A stretch of 64,000 bases of DNA. Source: Paenibacillus mucilaginosus 3016 (GTDB lineage: Bacteria > Bacillota > Bacilli > Paenibacillales > NBRC-103111). The notes beneath the pieces were generated by a model. It searched no databases. It was not told the origin of the DNA and worked only from the letters and a program-made list of their open reading frames with translations. A program made the position numbers and the translations under genes. The stretch lies in assembly GCF_000250655.1 (NCBI RefSeq), contig NC_016935.1, positions 381,501 through 445,500 of the forward strand, read 5' to 3'. Below, one piece after another: positions 1 through 8,456 of this stretch (its first letter is position 1; the number at the start of each line of letters is the position of its first letter).

Positions 1-3000
1 GATATCGGGGCGTTCGAAGCACACCCGAGCGTTGAGGATCTGCAGGATGTTTCCATGGCAATGGGCGGCGCCAGGCAGATAGAATTTCACATTGGAGATG
101 CCGATCTCGGTGTGGATACGGTCACCGCAGTCTCGAGCGATCCGCAGCTTATTCCCAATGCAGCGGAGAATCTCGCCGTCTCGGGCAGCGGAGGGGCACG
201 GACACTCACGGTTAAGCCGGCCCCCGGACAAAGCGGGAGTGCGACGATTACCGTCACGGTCAGTCATCCGGTCGGCGGCGCCCTTCGCTCGATGACGGAT
301 ACGTTCCTGGTCACGGTTGCCCCCCAGCCTGATCTGGCGATCACGAAGACGCATACGGGCAATTTCCGCAAAGGGCAACCCGGCGCGTATACAATCACGG
401 TAACGAACGTGGGCTCGGCATCGACAAGCGGCGGGATTACGATAGAAGATTGGCTCCCGGCGGGACTAACCTTCTTGAGTGTGGAAGCTGCCGGCTGGTC
501 CTGCGAATATGGACAAGAACCGACGAAGTGTACTTCGGGGAAAGCATTGGAACCGGGGGAAAGCTTTGACCCCATCGTGCTGACCGTGAATGTACAGGAG
601 GATGCGGCCTCGACGGTAACGAACCGGGCTGTCGTCTCCGGTGGCGGGGATGTCAACCTGGATAATAATACGGCTTTGGATAGCACGGTCATCAAGTCAT
701 CCACGTCGGTTAGCTTGAACACCTCGAAGACACCGTCAGATTACGGCGAAAGAGTCACCTGGACGGCCAACGTTTCCGCCGATACCGGCACGCCGATCGG
801 GACTGTCACGTTCAAGGACGGCTCCGATGTGCTTGGCGTCGCCTCTCTGAGTTCGGGCAAGGCGGTCTACAGCTCTGATTCGTTGGCGGTGGGCTCGCAC
901 AGCATTACGGCGGAGTACAACGGTTCGGCCGATTATCTGGGCAGCGTATCCCCAGTTGTGGAACAGGCGGTTCTGTCCTTAGCCACAAAGACAGTGGTTA
1001 CCGCGCTGCCTACGTCTAGTGTCTTTGGCCAGCCGGTTACGTTCACGGCTGTAGTTACAGCAGCGGCTCCAGCAAGCGGAACTCCTACCGGTACGGTGAC
1101 CTTCAAGGACGGGGATACCGATCTGGGTACGGCATCGCTGGACGGAGCGGGGGTGGCAACGTTGCCTGTGAACGGGCTGATAGCCGGGACGCACCGTATT
1201 ACGGCGGTCTATAGCGGCTCGGCGACGTTTGCCGGCAGTGTCTCCGAAGGTCTCGACTATATGGTGGAACGGGCGACTACTACCTTGCTGAAGAGCTCGG
1301 TAACGGAATCCGTCTATGGCGAGAAGGTTACTCTGACGGCCGAGGTGAAGTCTGCAGGCGGGACGCCGACAGGAGAGGTTATCCTCCATAGTGGCTCTAC
1401 AGAGCTCGGGCGCGGCGCCCTTGGGGCGGACGGTACAACCGTAATTAGCCTGATAGAGCTTGTTCCCGGGACTTATGACATCATCGCATCTTATTCGGGC
1501 GATGGTCTCCATGCGGGAAGCGTGTCTGCACCAGATCTTACCCTGACCGTAGACCGGGCCGCAACTACGACGTCCGTGTTGTCGGTGAGCGATGCGGTTT
1601 ACGGAGAGAGCGTCACCTTGACAGCCGAGGTGAGGGTCATAGAACCGGGCGCCGGTAAAGTAGGCGGCACGGTCAGCTTTCTGCGGGACGGCGGGCTTCT
1701 GGGCGACGCTCCGCTGGACGCGGGGGGCACTGCTGTTCTTAAGGATATTACCCTGCCGCTGGGAACCTCGGCGATCACGGCAGTGTATGGAGATGGCAGT
1801 CCACTGTACAAGGGCAGCATCTCCTCTCCAGTGGAGGTAACGGTAAGGAGCCCGAAGCTGGAGCTCGACAGCTACAACTACACTCTTCGTCTCGGCGAGA
1901 ACCATACGACGGTAGTCAGAGCCGTCTACGGAGCCGACGATCTCCGGGACGTGACCGGACAATCCTTCTTCTTCAGCTCGAACCCGTCGGTTGCTGAAGT
2001 GGATGCGGCGGGCAAGGTAACGGCGGTCGGCTTCGGTACGGCCAACATTACGGTCGTATACGGCAGTGAGCAGGCAGTGGCTCTCGTAACGGTACCGATT
2101 CCTAATGCGCTGAACTCGAATACGGCGCTGAAGTCGCTGACCCTGACGGAGGGCATGGCCGTTCTTGTGCCGGGCACCGACACCTACGAAGCGACCGTGG
2201 GCAGCGGTGTCGGCAGCATCGGTATCCAAGCGGAGACAGAGGATGCCGAGGCTCTGGTATCGATCAACGGCTCCACAGCCGTAGAGGGAACGGCATCACT
2301 GACAGCCGACCTCTCCGAGGGTCTGAATACCTTCGACATCGCTGTCACCGCGCCGGATGGGTCCAAGAAGCAGTACAGCCTGAAGATCACCCGTGAACGT
2401 TCCAGCACGGGAGGCGGCGATGGCGGATCGGATAATGGCGGTGGAGGCGATAACGATGGCGGCACGGGCAACAGCGGCAGCGGTCAGCCAGGCGAAACAC
2501 CGAAGCCGGAAGAACCCGAAACGCCTGAAGTGCCGTGGCTGATTCCCGTACGGCCGGGCGGTACCGTATTCGTGCCTCTCGCGGTTACCGTGAGCCATAA
2601 TGGCTCGACCACGGTAGTCAGCCTGAGCGATGGAGCCGTCAAGGATAAGCTCGACGGCAAGAAAGGACCGAAGGTGTTCCTGATCGCATTGCCGAAAGGC
2701 GCCCAGCGGTCTCAGATCGAGATCAGCAGCGGCATTATGGCTCTGATCCGATCCGGCCATCAGGCCAGCAGTGTGGGTATTGCCGCAGACGGGGCCTCGT
2801 TCGATCTGCCGGTGCGTCTCTTCACTCCGGACGCATTGGCTAAGGCGCTGGGGATCAGCGCAGCGGACGCGGAGAAAGCCCGCATCCTGATCACGGTCAC
2901 CGCCAAGGCAGCGCCTGCCGGCGTGGATGCGGCATCCGCCCGCCTGTATGACTTCTCCATCGTGGTGGAAGCAGGCGGCCGGACCTATCCGTACGATCAG

Positions 3001-3765
3001 TACAAGGGCAGCTACCTGGCCAAAGCCTTCGGGCTCAAGCCATCGGCTGACGTAAAGAAAGCTGCCGGTATTACCATCACCGGAGAAGCTACGGCGTACC
3101 CGGTTCCTTTTGAGAAGGCTGAGGTAGAAGGCTCCCCTGTACTCGTTCTGAAGGCGGATCACAACGGAACTTTCGGCATTATTACGCAGCAGCGAAGCTT
3201 TACGGACACCGACGGAACATGGGCCCAAGATGCGATTGAGGGGCTGAGCGGCCGGCTCGTCGTGGATGGTTATCCGGACGGAAGCTTCCGGCCTGAGGTT
3301 CCGGTAAGCCGTTCCGAATTCGCAGCGATGCTGGCCCGCGCACTCGGTTGGGTGCCCGATAGCTCGGCATCCGTGCAATACACGGATGTGGATCCTGCAG
3401 CGTGGGATGCCGGCTATATTGCTTCGATGTCCGAGAGAGGGCTGATCTCCGGCTATGAAGACGGCTCCTTCCGCGGCAGCCAGCGGATTACCCGCGAAGA
3501 GGCTGCCGTACTGCTGACCCGGGCCCTCGCCTATGTGCAGACTGAGGCTCAATCGGCAGGCGCAGGCACGGGTTCAACCGCAGCCTTCGCCGACAGCGGC
3601 GAAGTAAGCAGCTACGCACGCGAAGCGATTGCCAAGGCGCAGGCCCAAGGCCTGCTCTCCGGCTACGAGGACGATACGTTCAAGCCGCAGGGCCTGACGA
3701 ACCGTGCCGAGACGGTCACGCTGATCTCCAAGCTGCTTCAGCTGACCGGCTTGGCCGGAAGCTGA
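1..3765 (+). CDS. SLH-anchored multidomain surface protein, 5' end outside the window
   Basis: The reading frame is open from base 1, so the gene starts upstream; the ATG at 55 is internal. The first visible residues (DIGAFEAHP) look like the end of a choice-of-anchor Q / beta-helix region. After them come a DUF11-like repeat (visible residues about 110-226), four bacterial Ig-like group 3 repeats (230-615, each with a GTVTFKDG-like strand), a BIG2-like domain (615-700), a cadherin-like beta-sandwich (710-800), a Gly/Asp-rich linker and a final domain leading to three SLH repeats (about 1067-1254). SLH repeats bind pyruvylated secondary cell-wall polymer, so the protein should sit on the outside of the wall. 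The fold assignments are firm; the function (adhesion or matrix) is inference. Confidence 0.9.
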   Translation, partial: DIGAFEAHPSVEDLQDVSMAMGGARQIEFHIGDADLGVDTVTAVSSDPQLIPNAAENLAVSGSGGARTLTVKPAPGQSGSATITVTVSHPVGGALRSMTDTFLVTVAPQPDLAITKTHTGNFRKGQPGAYTITVTNVGSASTSGGITIEDWLPAGLTFLSVEAAGWSCEYGQEPTKCTSGKALEPGESFDPIVLTVNVQEDAASTVTNRAVVSGGGDVNLDNNTALDSTVIKSSTSVSLNTSKTPSDYGERVTWTANVSADTGTPIGTVTFKDGSDVLGVASLSSGKAVYSSDSLAVGSHSITAEYNGSADYLGSVSPVVEQAVLSLATKTVVTALPTSSVFGQPVTFTAVVTAAAPASGTPTGTVTFKDGDTDLGTASLDGAGVATLPVNGLIAGTHRITAVYSGSATFAGSVSEGLDYMVERATTTLLKSSVTESVYGEKVTLTAEVKSAGGTPTGEVILHSGSTELGRGALGADGTTVISLIELVPGTYDIIASYSGDGLHAGSVSAPDLTLTVDRAATTTSVLSVSDAVYGESVTLTAEVRVIEPGAGKVGGTVSFLRDGGLLGDAPLDAGGTAVLKDITLPLGTSAITAVYGDGSPLYKGSISSPVEVTVRSPKLELDSYNYTLRLGENHTTVVRAVYGADDLRDVTGQSFFFSSNPSVAEVDAAGKVTAVGFGTANITVVYGSEQAVALVTVPIPNALNSNTALKSLTLTEGMAVLVPGTDTYEATVGSGVGSIGIQAETEDAEALVSINGSTAVEGTASLTADLSEGLNTFDIAVTAPDGSKKQYSLKITRERSSTGGGDGGSDNGGGGDNDGGTGNSGSGQPGETPKPEEPETPEVPWLIPVRPGGTVFVPLAVTVSHNGSTTVVSLSDGAVKDKLDGKKGPKVFLIALPKGAQRSQIEISSGIMALIRSGHQASSVGIAADGASFDLPVRLFTPDALAKALGISAADAEKARILITVTAKAAPAGVDAASARLYDFSIVVEAGGRTYPYDQYKGSYLAKAFGLKPSADVKKAAGITITGEATAYPVPFEKAEVEGSPVLVLKADHNGTFGIITQQRSFTDTDGTWAQDAIEGLSGRLVVDGYPDGSFRPEVPVSRSEFAAMLARALGWVPDSSASVQYTDVDPAAWDAGYIASMSERGLISGYEDGSFRGSQRITREEAAVLLTRALAYVQTEAQSAGAGTGSTAAFADSGEVSSYAREAIAKAQAQGLLSGYEDDTFKPQGLTNRAETVTLISKLLQLTGLAGS

Positions 3766-3796
3766 GGCGGGAGAGCTGTAACCGGAAGTGAGTAAG

Positions 3797-3842
3797 AAGA
3801 GGCTGTACCGCCCCAAGATTGGGGGGTACAGCCTCTTTCTTT
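3797..3842 (+). terminator. Rho-independent terminator of the SLH protein gene
   Basis: A 13-bp stem (3797-3809 with 3825-3837), extended by four inner C-G pairs, is followed by a T-rich tail. It lies 30 bases after the stop of the SLH gene and separates it from the TetR promoter. Confidence 0.85.
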
Positions 3843-3972
3843 TGTACCGGGAAGGGTCAGGGATCATGCTGGACTGGGTTCGGTGCCCATGGGGATGGGC
3901 AGGCCGATATTCATGCACCTTGTTTTAGATTTGTCGAACATTGGACAGTAAGTCGTATTTCATAAAAATGGT

Positions 3973-4007
3973 TATAATGTAAAAATATTTATTGACTGCG
4001 TAGTCAA
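3973..4007 (+). promoter_or_regulatory. Promoter -10 box and TetR operator palindrome
   Basis: A consensus TATAAT lies at 3973-3978, without a good -35 box at normal spacing. Fourteen bases further is a perfect 6-bp inverted repeat, TTGACTGCGTAGTCAA (3992-4007). It ends 19 bases before the TetR start codon, over or just after the expected transcription start. That is where an autoregulating TetR repressor normally binds, so one site would control both the regulator and the flavoenzyme gene. Confidence 0.65.
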
Positions 4008-4026
4008 GAACCGATACGATAATCCC

Positions 4027-4608
4027 ATGAGCAGACCCAGAGAATTTAACATCGAGTGTGCCCTTCAGCAGTGCATGGAAGTATTCTGGACGAAGGGATT
4101 TAAGGCGACCTCCTTCGAGGATCTGACCCGTAGAACGCAGGTCAAGAAGCAGAGCTTGTACTGTGCCTTTGATGACAAGCGGGCCCTGTTCCTGAAGACG
4201 CTGGCCTTGTATCGCGAGCAGCATGCCGCGAAGATGGAACAGTTCGTCTCCCAGGAAGGGTCACCCTTGCAGAAATTGGAGAAGATTCGCGATGCTACTT
4301 TTACCCCAAGTGCTGAAGGGAGCTGCAGAGGATGTTTCATGGTGAACTCCGCCCTGGAATTCGGAATCAGCGATGAGGAAGTCACCCGTCAGGTTGAGAT
4401 GATGTTCCGCGAAGTGGAACGGATGATTGAGCAGTTGATCCGAAGTGGTCAAGAACAGCAGATGATTACGAACCGGCATACCGCCGAAGCGCTTGCCGCC
4501 CATTTGACCAATTCGCTTCTCGGTGCACGGATGATGGAGAAGTCAGGTGCGTCAAGGGAGCGGATTGAAGCGGTCCTACGAACGTCTTTTGCGCTGATCC
4601 TGCCTTGA
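4027..4608 (+). CDS. TetR/AcrR-family repressor (NemR/YxaF-like)
   Basis: This 193-residue protein has an N-terminal TetR helix-turn-helix (about residues 6-55, with the hallmark ..KGFKATSFEDL.. and ..KQSLYCAFDDK..) and an alpha-helical ligand domain carrying CRGCFMVNSALEFG. The two cysteines at 100 and 103 sit close to where the redox-sensing Cys of E. coli NemR lies (Cys106). Its stop is immediately followed by the start region of an Old Yellow Enzyme gene, the same pairing as nemR-nemA. It probably represses both genes and is released by electrophiles or quinones; the ligand is inference. No strong ribosome binding site precedes the ATG. Confidence 0.85.
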   Translation: MSRPREFNIECALQQCMEVFWTKGFKATSFEDLTRRTQVKKQSLYCAFDDKRALFLKTLALYREQHAAKMEQFVSQEGSPLQKLEKIRDATFTPSAEGSCRGCFMVNSALEFGISDEEVTRQVEMMFREVERMIEQLIRSGQEQQMITNRHTAEALAAHLTNSLLGARMMEKSGASRERIEAVLRTSFALILP

Positions 4609-4631
4609 AAAAAAATGACTTGGAGGCTCTA

Positions 4632-5675
4632 ATGATGAATACGAATGCGTCGGTACAATCTTTGTTCAGGCCTTTTGCTTTCGGGAATGTAACTTTGTCC
4701 AGCCGCATCGTGATGGCCCCGATGACCCGCCAGTACTCTCCGGACGGTGTGCCCGGCCCGAATGTCGTTGACTATTACCGCCGCAGGGCGGAGAACGAAG
4801 TGGGTCTCATCGTGACGGAGGGCACCGTAGTCCCTCACCCGGATGCATCGAATCAGGCCAACATCCCGCACTTTTTCGGTGAAGCTGCATTGAACGGATG
4901 GGCCAAGGTAGTGGCCGCGGTGCACGAAGCGGGCGGTCGGATCATTCCTCAGCTTTGGCACATGGGGGCAAAGGGGAATGTCGGTGAATATACGGAAGAG
5001 GAAGTCGCCGCCATCGTGGAGGCCTTCGCTCAGGCTGCATCCGAAGCCAAACGGATCGGTTTCGACGGGATTGAGCTCCACGGAGCACATGGCTACCTGA
5101 TCGACCAATTCTTCTGGGAGCAGACGAATCCCCGGACGGACCGTTATGGCGGCGATGTGGTCAAACGCACCCGGTTTGCGGTGGAGGTCATCGAGGCCTG
5201 CCGCCGTGCCGTCGGACCCGAGTTCCCGATCGTACTCCGCATCTCGCAGTGGAAGCCGACGGACTATTCGGCGAAGCTGGCCGGCACGCCGGCGCTGCTG
5301 GAACAATTCCTGGCGCCGTTGTCCGCTGCGGGCGTCGATGTCTTCCACTGCTCAACCCGCCGTTTCTGGGAGCCCGAGTTCGAAGGCTCGGAGCTGAATC
5401 TGGCCGGATGGACCAAGAAGCTGACGGGGAAACCGACGATTACGGTTGGATCGGTCGGTCTCGACGGGGATTTTACGAATCTCTTTACCAATGGGGAAGG
5501 CGCAGGCAATGCCAAGGTCGACGGCTTGATCGAAAGGCTCGAACGCGAGGAATTCGATCTGGTTGCCGTAGGCAGAGCTCTGCTGGTGGATCCTGCCTGG
5601 GCAAGCAAGCTGCGCGACGGCCGGACCGATGAGCTGACTCCCTTTACGCCCGAGGCATTGAAGACACTGGTATAA
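4632..5675 (+). CDS. Old Yellow Enzyme family NAD(P)H:flavin oxidoreductase
   Basis: This 347-residue FMN-binding TIM barrel should reduce activated C=C bonds or nitro compounds with NAD(P)H. Family motifs are clear: RIVMAPMTRQ near the N terminus, PQLWHMG, the substrate-binding HGAHGYLIDQF, NPRTDRYGG, and AVGRALLVDP at the phosphate site. I chose ATG 4632 because GGAGG lies about 6 bases upstream; an in-frame ATG at 4635 is also possible, while the longer frame from 4605 lacks a ribosome site. The loop between PQLWHMG and YTEEEV is roughly 25-30 residues shorter than I expect for this family, which removes part of the active-site lid. It is co-transcribed with the TetR gene. Confidence 0.92.
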   Translation: MMNTNASVQSLFRPFAFGNVTLSSRIVMAPMTRQYSPDGVPGPNVVDYYRRRAENEVGLIVTEGTVVPHPDASNQANIPHFFGEAALNGWAKVVAAVHEAGGRIIPQLWHMGAKGNVGEYTEEEVAAIVEAFAQAASEAKRIGFDGIELHGAHGYLIDQFFWEQTNPRTDRYGGDVVKRTRFAVEVIEACRRAVGPEFPIVLRISQWKPTDYSAKLAGTPALLEQFLAPLSAAGVDVFHCSTRRFWEPEFEGSELNLAGWTKKLTGKPTITVGSVGLDGDFTNLFTNGEGAGNAKVDGLIERLEREEFDLVAVGRALLVDPAWASKLRDGRTDELTPFTPEALKTLV

Positions 5676-5684
5676 AACCAGAAT

Positions 5685-5771
5685 CGGCCGGAAGCTTGTT
5701 CTTCCGGCCGGTTGATAAATATAACGTTCCAAACGAAAGCAGGCTGCCCCCGGCAGCCTGTTTGTTGTTTA
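5685..5771 (+). terminator. Two consecutive hairpins ending the TetR-OYE unit
   Basis: The first hairpin is a 10-bp GC-rich stem (5685-5694 with 5701-5710) and lacks a T run. The second is an 8-bp stem (5741-5748 with 5752-5759) followed by TTTGTTGTTT, a standard intrinsic terminator. It lies between convergent genes and may also stop the reverse-strand GNAT transcript. Confidence 0.75.
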
Positions 5772-5795
5772 CGTATGGCGGCCCGGGTGCCCGCT

Positions 5796-6230
5796 TCAAA
5801 CAGATCCAAGCTCCTTATACAGCACGGCATGCTCCTTCGGGATATAGCCGGACCGCACGTAGGTCTTCAGGGCGGCTTCATTGCTCCCGCCGGTGATGAC
5901 CTTGATGCTCTGAACCCCCTGCCTGCGGAGGTGCTCCTCCAGCAGGAGCAGCAGTTCACGGGCCAGTCCTTGCCCGCGGGCCGTCTCCATGACGAAGAGC
6001 TCCGTGATTTCGGCCTGCCGCTCCCGGTAACAGAAGGAAGTGAAGCTTTGGGCACAGGCAAAGCCGCTGAGCACTCCGTCAAGGATCGCCACAGCGACCA
6101 GCTCGGGGCCCAGCCGCAGGCTGCGGCTCACTTCTTCTGCCGTGATGTCCACCACTCCGTTGAACTCCCGGTTGAGCCGCACAAGGCCGTCTGCATCCTC
6201 GGGACACGCCAGCCTGACAGTTCGCTGCAT
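5796..6230 (-). CDS. GNAT-family N-acetyltransferase
   Basis: This 144-residue protein spans one complete GNAT domain. Acetyl-CoA-binding motif A is seen as ITELFVMETARGQGLAREL (about residues 74-92; the R-x-x-G-x-G/A pattern is RGQGLA), followed by the beta-5 and C-terminal region ending in ..ALKTYVRSGYIPKEH, typical of amino-acid or small-molecule acetyltransferases. A CGGAGGCG ribosome site precedes the ATG. It begins 19 bases after the upstream methyltransferase ends, so the three reverse genes here are probably one transcript. The acetyl acceptor cannot be deduced. Confidence 0.88.
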   Translation of the reverse strand: MQRTVRLACPEDADGLVRLNREFNGVVDITAEEVSRSLRLGPELVAVAILDGVLSGFACAQSFTSFCYRERQAEITELFVMETARGQGLARELLLLLEEHLRRQGVQSIKVITGGSNEAALKTYVRSGYIPKEHAVLYKELGSV

Positions 6231-6249
6231 TTTCGTCGCCTCCGCGTGA

Positions 6250-6939
6250 TCAGCTTTCGAACGCTCCTGTCCTGCTCGCCGATGCGTCCCCGCTTCCCGC
6301 TTCCGGATTCCTCGCCACCACCGTCACGAAAATATCCCCGTAATACCGCTCCGTCCTCTTGATCTCCAGCCCGGCCTGCTGCAGGGTGTCCAGCGTGCTG
6401 CGGTTCAGGCAGCAGCCGTCGCACAGGCGCTTCCACGCCGGCGTGAGCCAGTCCTGCAGCCGGCCGAGCGCCGCATGTTCGAGGCGGACGTGCTCGAAGA
6501 ACAGCACGGTCCCTCCGGGTTTGCAGACCCGGCGGATCTCCCGCAGCGCCCGCAGAGGATCGGGGATGGTGCAGAGCACCAGCGTGCCTACGACGGTGTC
6601 GAAGGAGGCATCGGCGAAGGGCAGATTCTGCGCATCCCCGCCGACCGGCTCAACTGGGACCGGGGCGATGAGAGCCCGCTTCATCGAAGTGCGGCGCATG
6701 ACCTCGCTCGGCTCCAGTGCGACCACTTTGTCGCACCCGTGGTACAGCGGGAAGTTCAGCCCGGTCCCCGAGCCGATCTCGAGCACCGTCCCGGAGGCCT
6801 CACGCAGCAGGTTCGCCCGGATGCGGGTGAAGCCCCGCTTCTCCAGCCAGCCCATCAGGGCATCGTAATGCCTGGCAAAAAAAGTACCCATGTCTCCCCA
6901 GTCCTCTACCTGATTGTCGCGCTTTCCTGCCCAGCTCAC
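6250..6939 (-). CDS. Class I SAM-dependent methyltransferase (UbiE/METTL7-like)
   Basis: This protein of up to 229 residues has the Methyltransf_11 fold. SAM motif I is VLEIGSGTGLNFPLY, the acidic residue after strand 2 is in VVALEPS, and motifs II-III include DASFDTVVGTLVLCTIPDP and CKPGGTVLFFEH. The C-terminal CDGCCLNRSTLDTLQQAG segment resembles small lipid- or thiol-methylating relatives. The start used is a GTG whose last base pair region overlaps the stop of the upstream gene (ATGTGA), implying translational coupling; an internal ATG at 6891 (MGTFFARHYD) is a real alternative. The substrate is unknown. Confidence 0.85.
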   Translation of the reverse strand: MSWAGKRDNQVEDWGDMGTFFARHYDALMGWLEKRGFTRIRANLLREASGTVLEIGSGTGLNFPLYHGCDKVVALEPSEVMRRTSMKRALIAPVPVEPVGGDAQNLPFADASFDTVVGTLVLCTIPDPLRALREIRRVCKPGGTVLFFEHVRLEHAALGRLQDWLTPAWKRLCDGCCLNRSTLDTLQQAGLEIKRTERYYGDIFVTVVARNPEAGSGDASASRTGAFES

Positions 6940-7265
6940 ATTTCAAAAAACGCATCCCGTTCCACCTTGCTTACCCTCAGCGCGTACCGTTCATACCAGT
7001 CCGTGCGGCCTTTCTCCTGCGCCGTTTGATGAAGGGCATGCTCCCGCCACGCGCGGATCGCTTCGAGCGAGCTCCAGTACGACACCGTGATGCCAAGTCC
7101 GCCGGCGTCACGGGCGCTCTCCACGCCGAGGAAGCCCGGCTGCTGTGAGGCCAGCTCCACCATAAGATCGGCCATACGGCCGTAGCCCTTGTCGCCTGCA
7201 GTCCGTTCCGAGGTGAAGATGACCGCATAATAAGGGGGCTGAGGGGTTTTTGCCAAATCACTCAT
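6936..7265 (-). CDS. Antibiotic biosynthesis monooxygenase (ABM) domain protein
   Basis: This small protein (109 residues) has the dimeric alpha/beta barrel of the ABM/YgiN group: YYAVIFTSERTAGD at the first strand, QQPGFLGVESARD, then GITVSYWSSLEAIRAWREH, which is the most typical ABM stretch. I take ATG 7265 because AGGAGG lies 10 bases upstream; a frame extending to 7379 has no ribosome site and an unlikely proline-rich start. Such proteins act as quinone or heme-like monooxygenases or simple stress proteins. It is the first gene of a reverse-strand unit, divergent from the sugar transporter genes. Confidence 0.85.
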   Translation of the reverse strand: MSDLAKTPQPPYYAVIFTSERTAGDKGYGRMADLMVELASQQPGFLGVESARDAGGLGITVSYWSSLEAIRAWREHALHQTAQEKGRTDWYERYALRVSKVERDAFFEM

Positions 7266-7481
7266 GACTCCGATTCCTCCTGACAGGAAATTGTGGTTTT
7301 GGCTCCACTTTACCACAGGAGGCCCGGGAGTGGGGAGAGGGTTTGATGGCCGTCTCCAATTTGTGACCCTCCTCGACATCCGATTTTGACATGATATCAG
7401 GTGGAATCCGGCGTGTGTTCCGGGGGCGGCGGCTCCGGTATCATAGAATTAACGAAAGAACGAAACAAAGGAGGGAGCCTA

Positions 7482-8444
7482 ATGGAACCGCTAACAACAA
7501 GGGGTGCTCTCCCCATGGAGAAGCCCCGCCGCTCAGGGGGGTTCTGGCAGACGATGGGCCGCCAGAAGTACCTGTATTTCATGTCCGTGCCGTTCGTGAT
7601 CTGGCTGATCGTCTTCAGCTACGTGCCGATCTGGGGCTGGCTGATGGCCTTCCAGAAATTCCGGCCGGGCCGCTCGATCTTCGAGCAGAACTGGGTCGGA
7701 CTCGCCAACTTCGCTGAACTCTTCGCGGACGAGCGCTTCTACCTGGTGCTCCGCAACACGCTGGCGATGAGTGTCATGGGCCTGGTGGTCGGGTTTACGG
7801 TACCGATTATTTTTGCCCTGCTCATGAATGAATTGAAAGGACAGTTCTTCAAGCGATCGGTGCAGACGATCTCTTATCTGCCCCACTTCGTGTCCTGGGT
7901 TGTCGTAGCGGGACTCGTCACCAAGATGCTGTCCACCGAGGGAGGCGCGGTCAACTCGCTGCTGCTCAGCCTCGGGGTCATTGATGCGCCGGTGCAGTTC
8001 ATGGCCAAAGGGGAGTGGTTTTGGTCCATTGTAACCGCTTCCGACATGTGGAAGGAGACCGGTTGGAACTCGATCATCTACCTCGCCGCAATGGCGGGCA
8101 TCGATCCCGAATTGTATGAGGCGGCAACGGTCGACGGGGCGGGGCGCTTCCGCAAAATCTGGCACATTACGCTGCCGGGGATCCGGCCGACCTTCATGGT
8201 GCTGCTCATCCTCTCCATCGGACACCTGGTCTCCATCGGGTTCGAGAAGCAGTTCCTGCTCGGCAATCCGCTGGTCATCGACTATTCGGAGGTCGTGGAT
8301 CTGTACGCGCTGAACTACGGGATCGGGCTCAGCCGGTATTCGTACGGCACGGCGATCGGGATTTTCAACTCCGTGGTGAGCATCGTGCTCGTCCTGACGG
8401 CCAACGGCATCTACAAACGGTTAACGAAAGAAAGCATCATCTAG
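7482..8444 (+). CDS. Sugar ABC transporter permease, LplB/YteP type
   Basis: This 320-residue polytopic membrane protein is the first permease of a carbohydrate-uptake (CUT1-like) ABC transporter. About six membrane segments are visible, and the EAA loop that contacts the ATPase reads EAATVDGAGRFRKIWHITLP. An AAGGAGGG site 5-6 bases before ATG 7482 fixes the start. The next genes encode the partner permease and the lipoprotein, but there is no ATPase gene; in this group a shared MsmX-like ATPase encoded elsewhere usually serves. The transported sugar is probably an oligosaccharide for the downstream GH31 enzyme. Confidence 0.93.
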   Translation: MEPLTTRGALPMEKPRRSGGFWQTMGRQKYLYFMSVPFVIWLIVFSYVPIWGWLMAFQKFRPGRSIFEQNWVGLANFAELFADERFYLVLRNTLAMSVMGLVVGFTVPIIFALLMNELKGQFFKRSVQTISYLPHFVSWVVVAGLVTKMLSTEGGAVNSLLLSLGVIDAPVQFMAKGEWFWSIVTASDMWKETGWNSIIYLAAMAGIDPELYEAATVDGAGRFRKIWHITLPGIRPTFMVLLILSIGHLVSIGFEKQFLLGNPLVIDYSEVVDLYALNYGIGLSRYSYGTAIGIFNSVVSIVLVLTANGIYKRLTKESII

Positions 8445-8456
8445 GAGGGCATGCAT

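Noticed and set aside
7386..7391. TTGACA as the -35 box of the sugar transporter genes
   Set aside because: No -10 box lies at 16-18 bases; TATCAT at 7440 is too far, so I do not assign a promoter.
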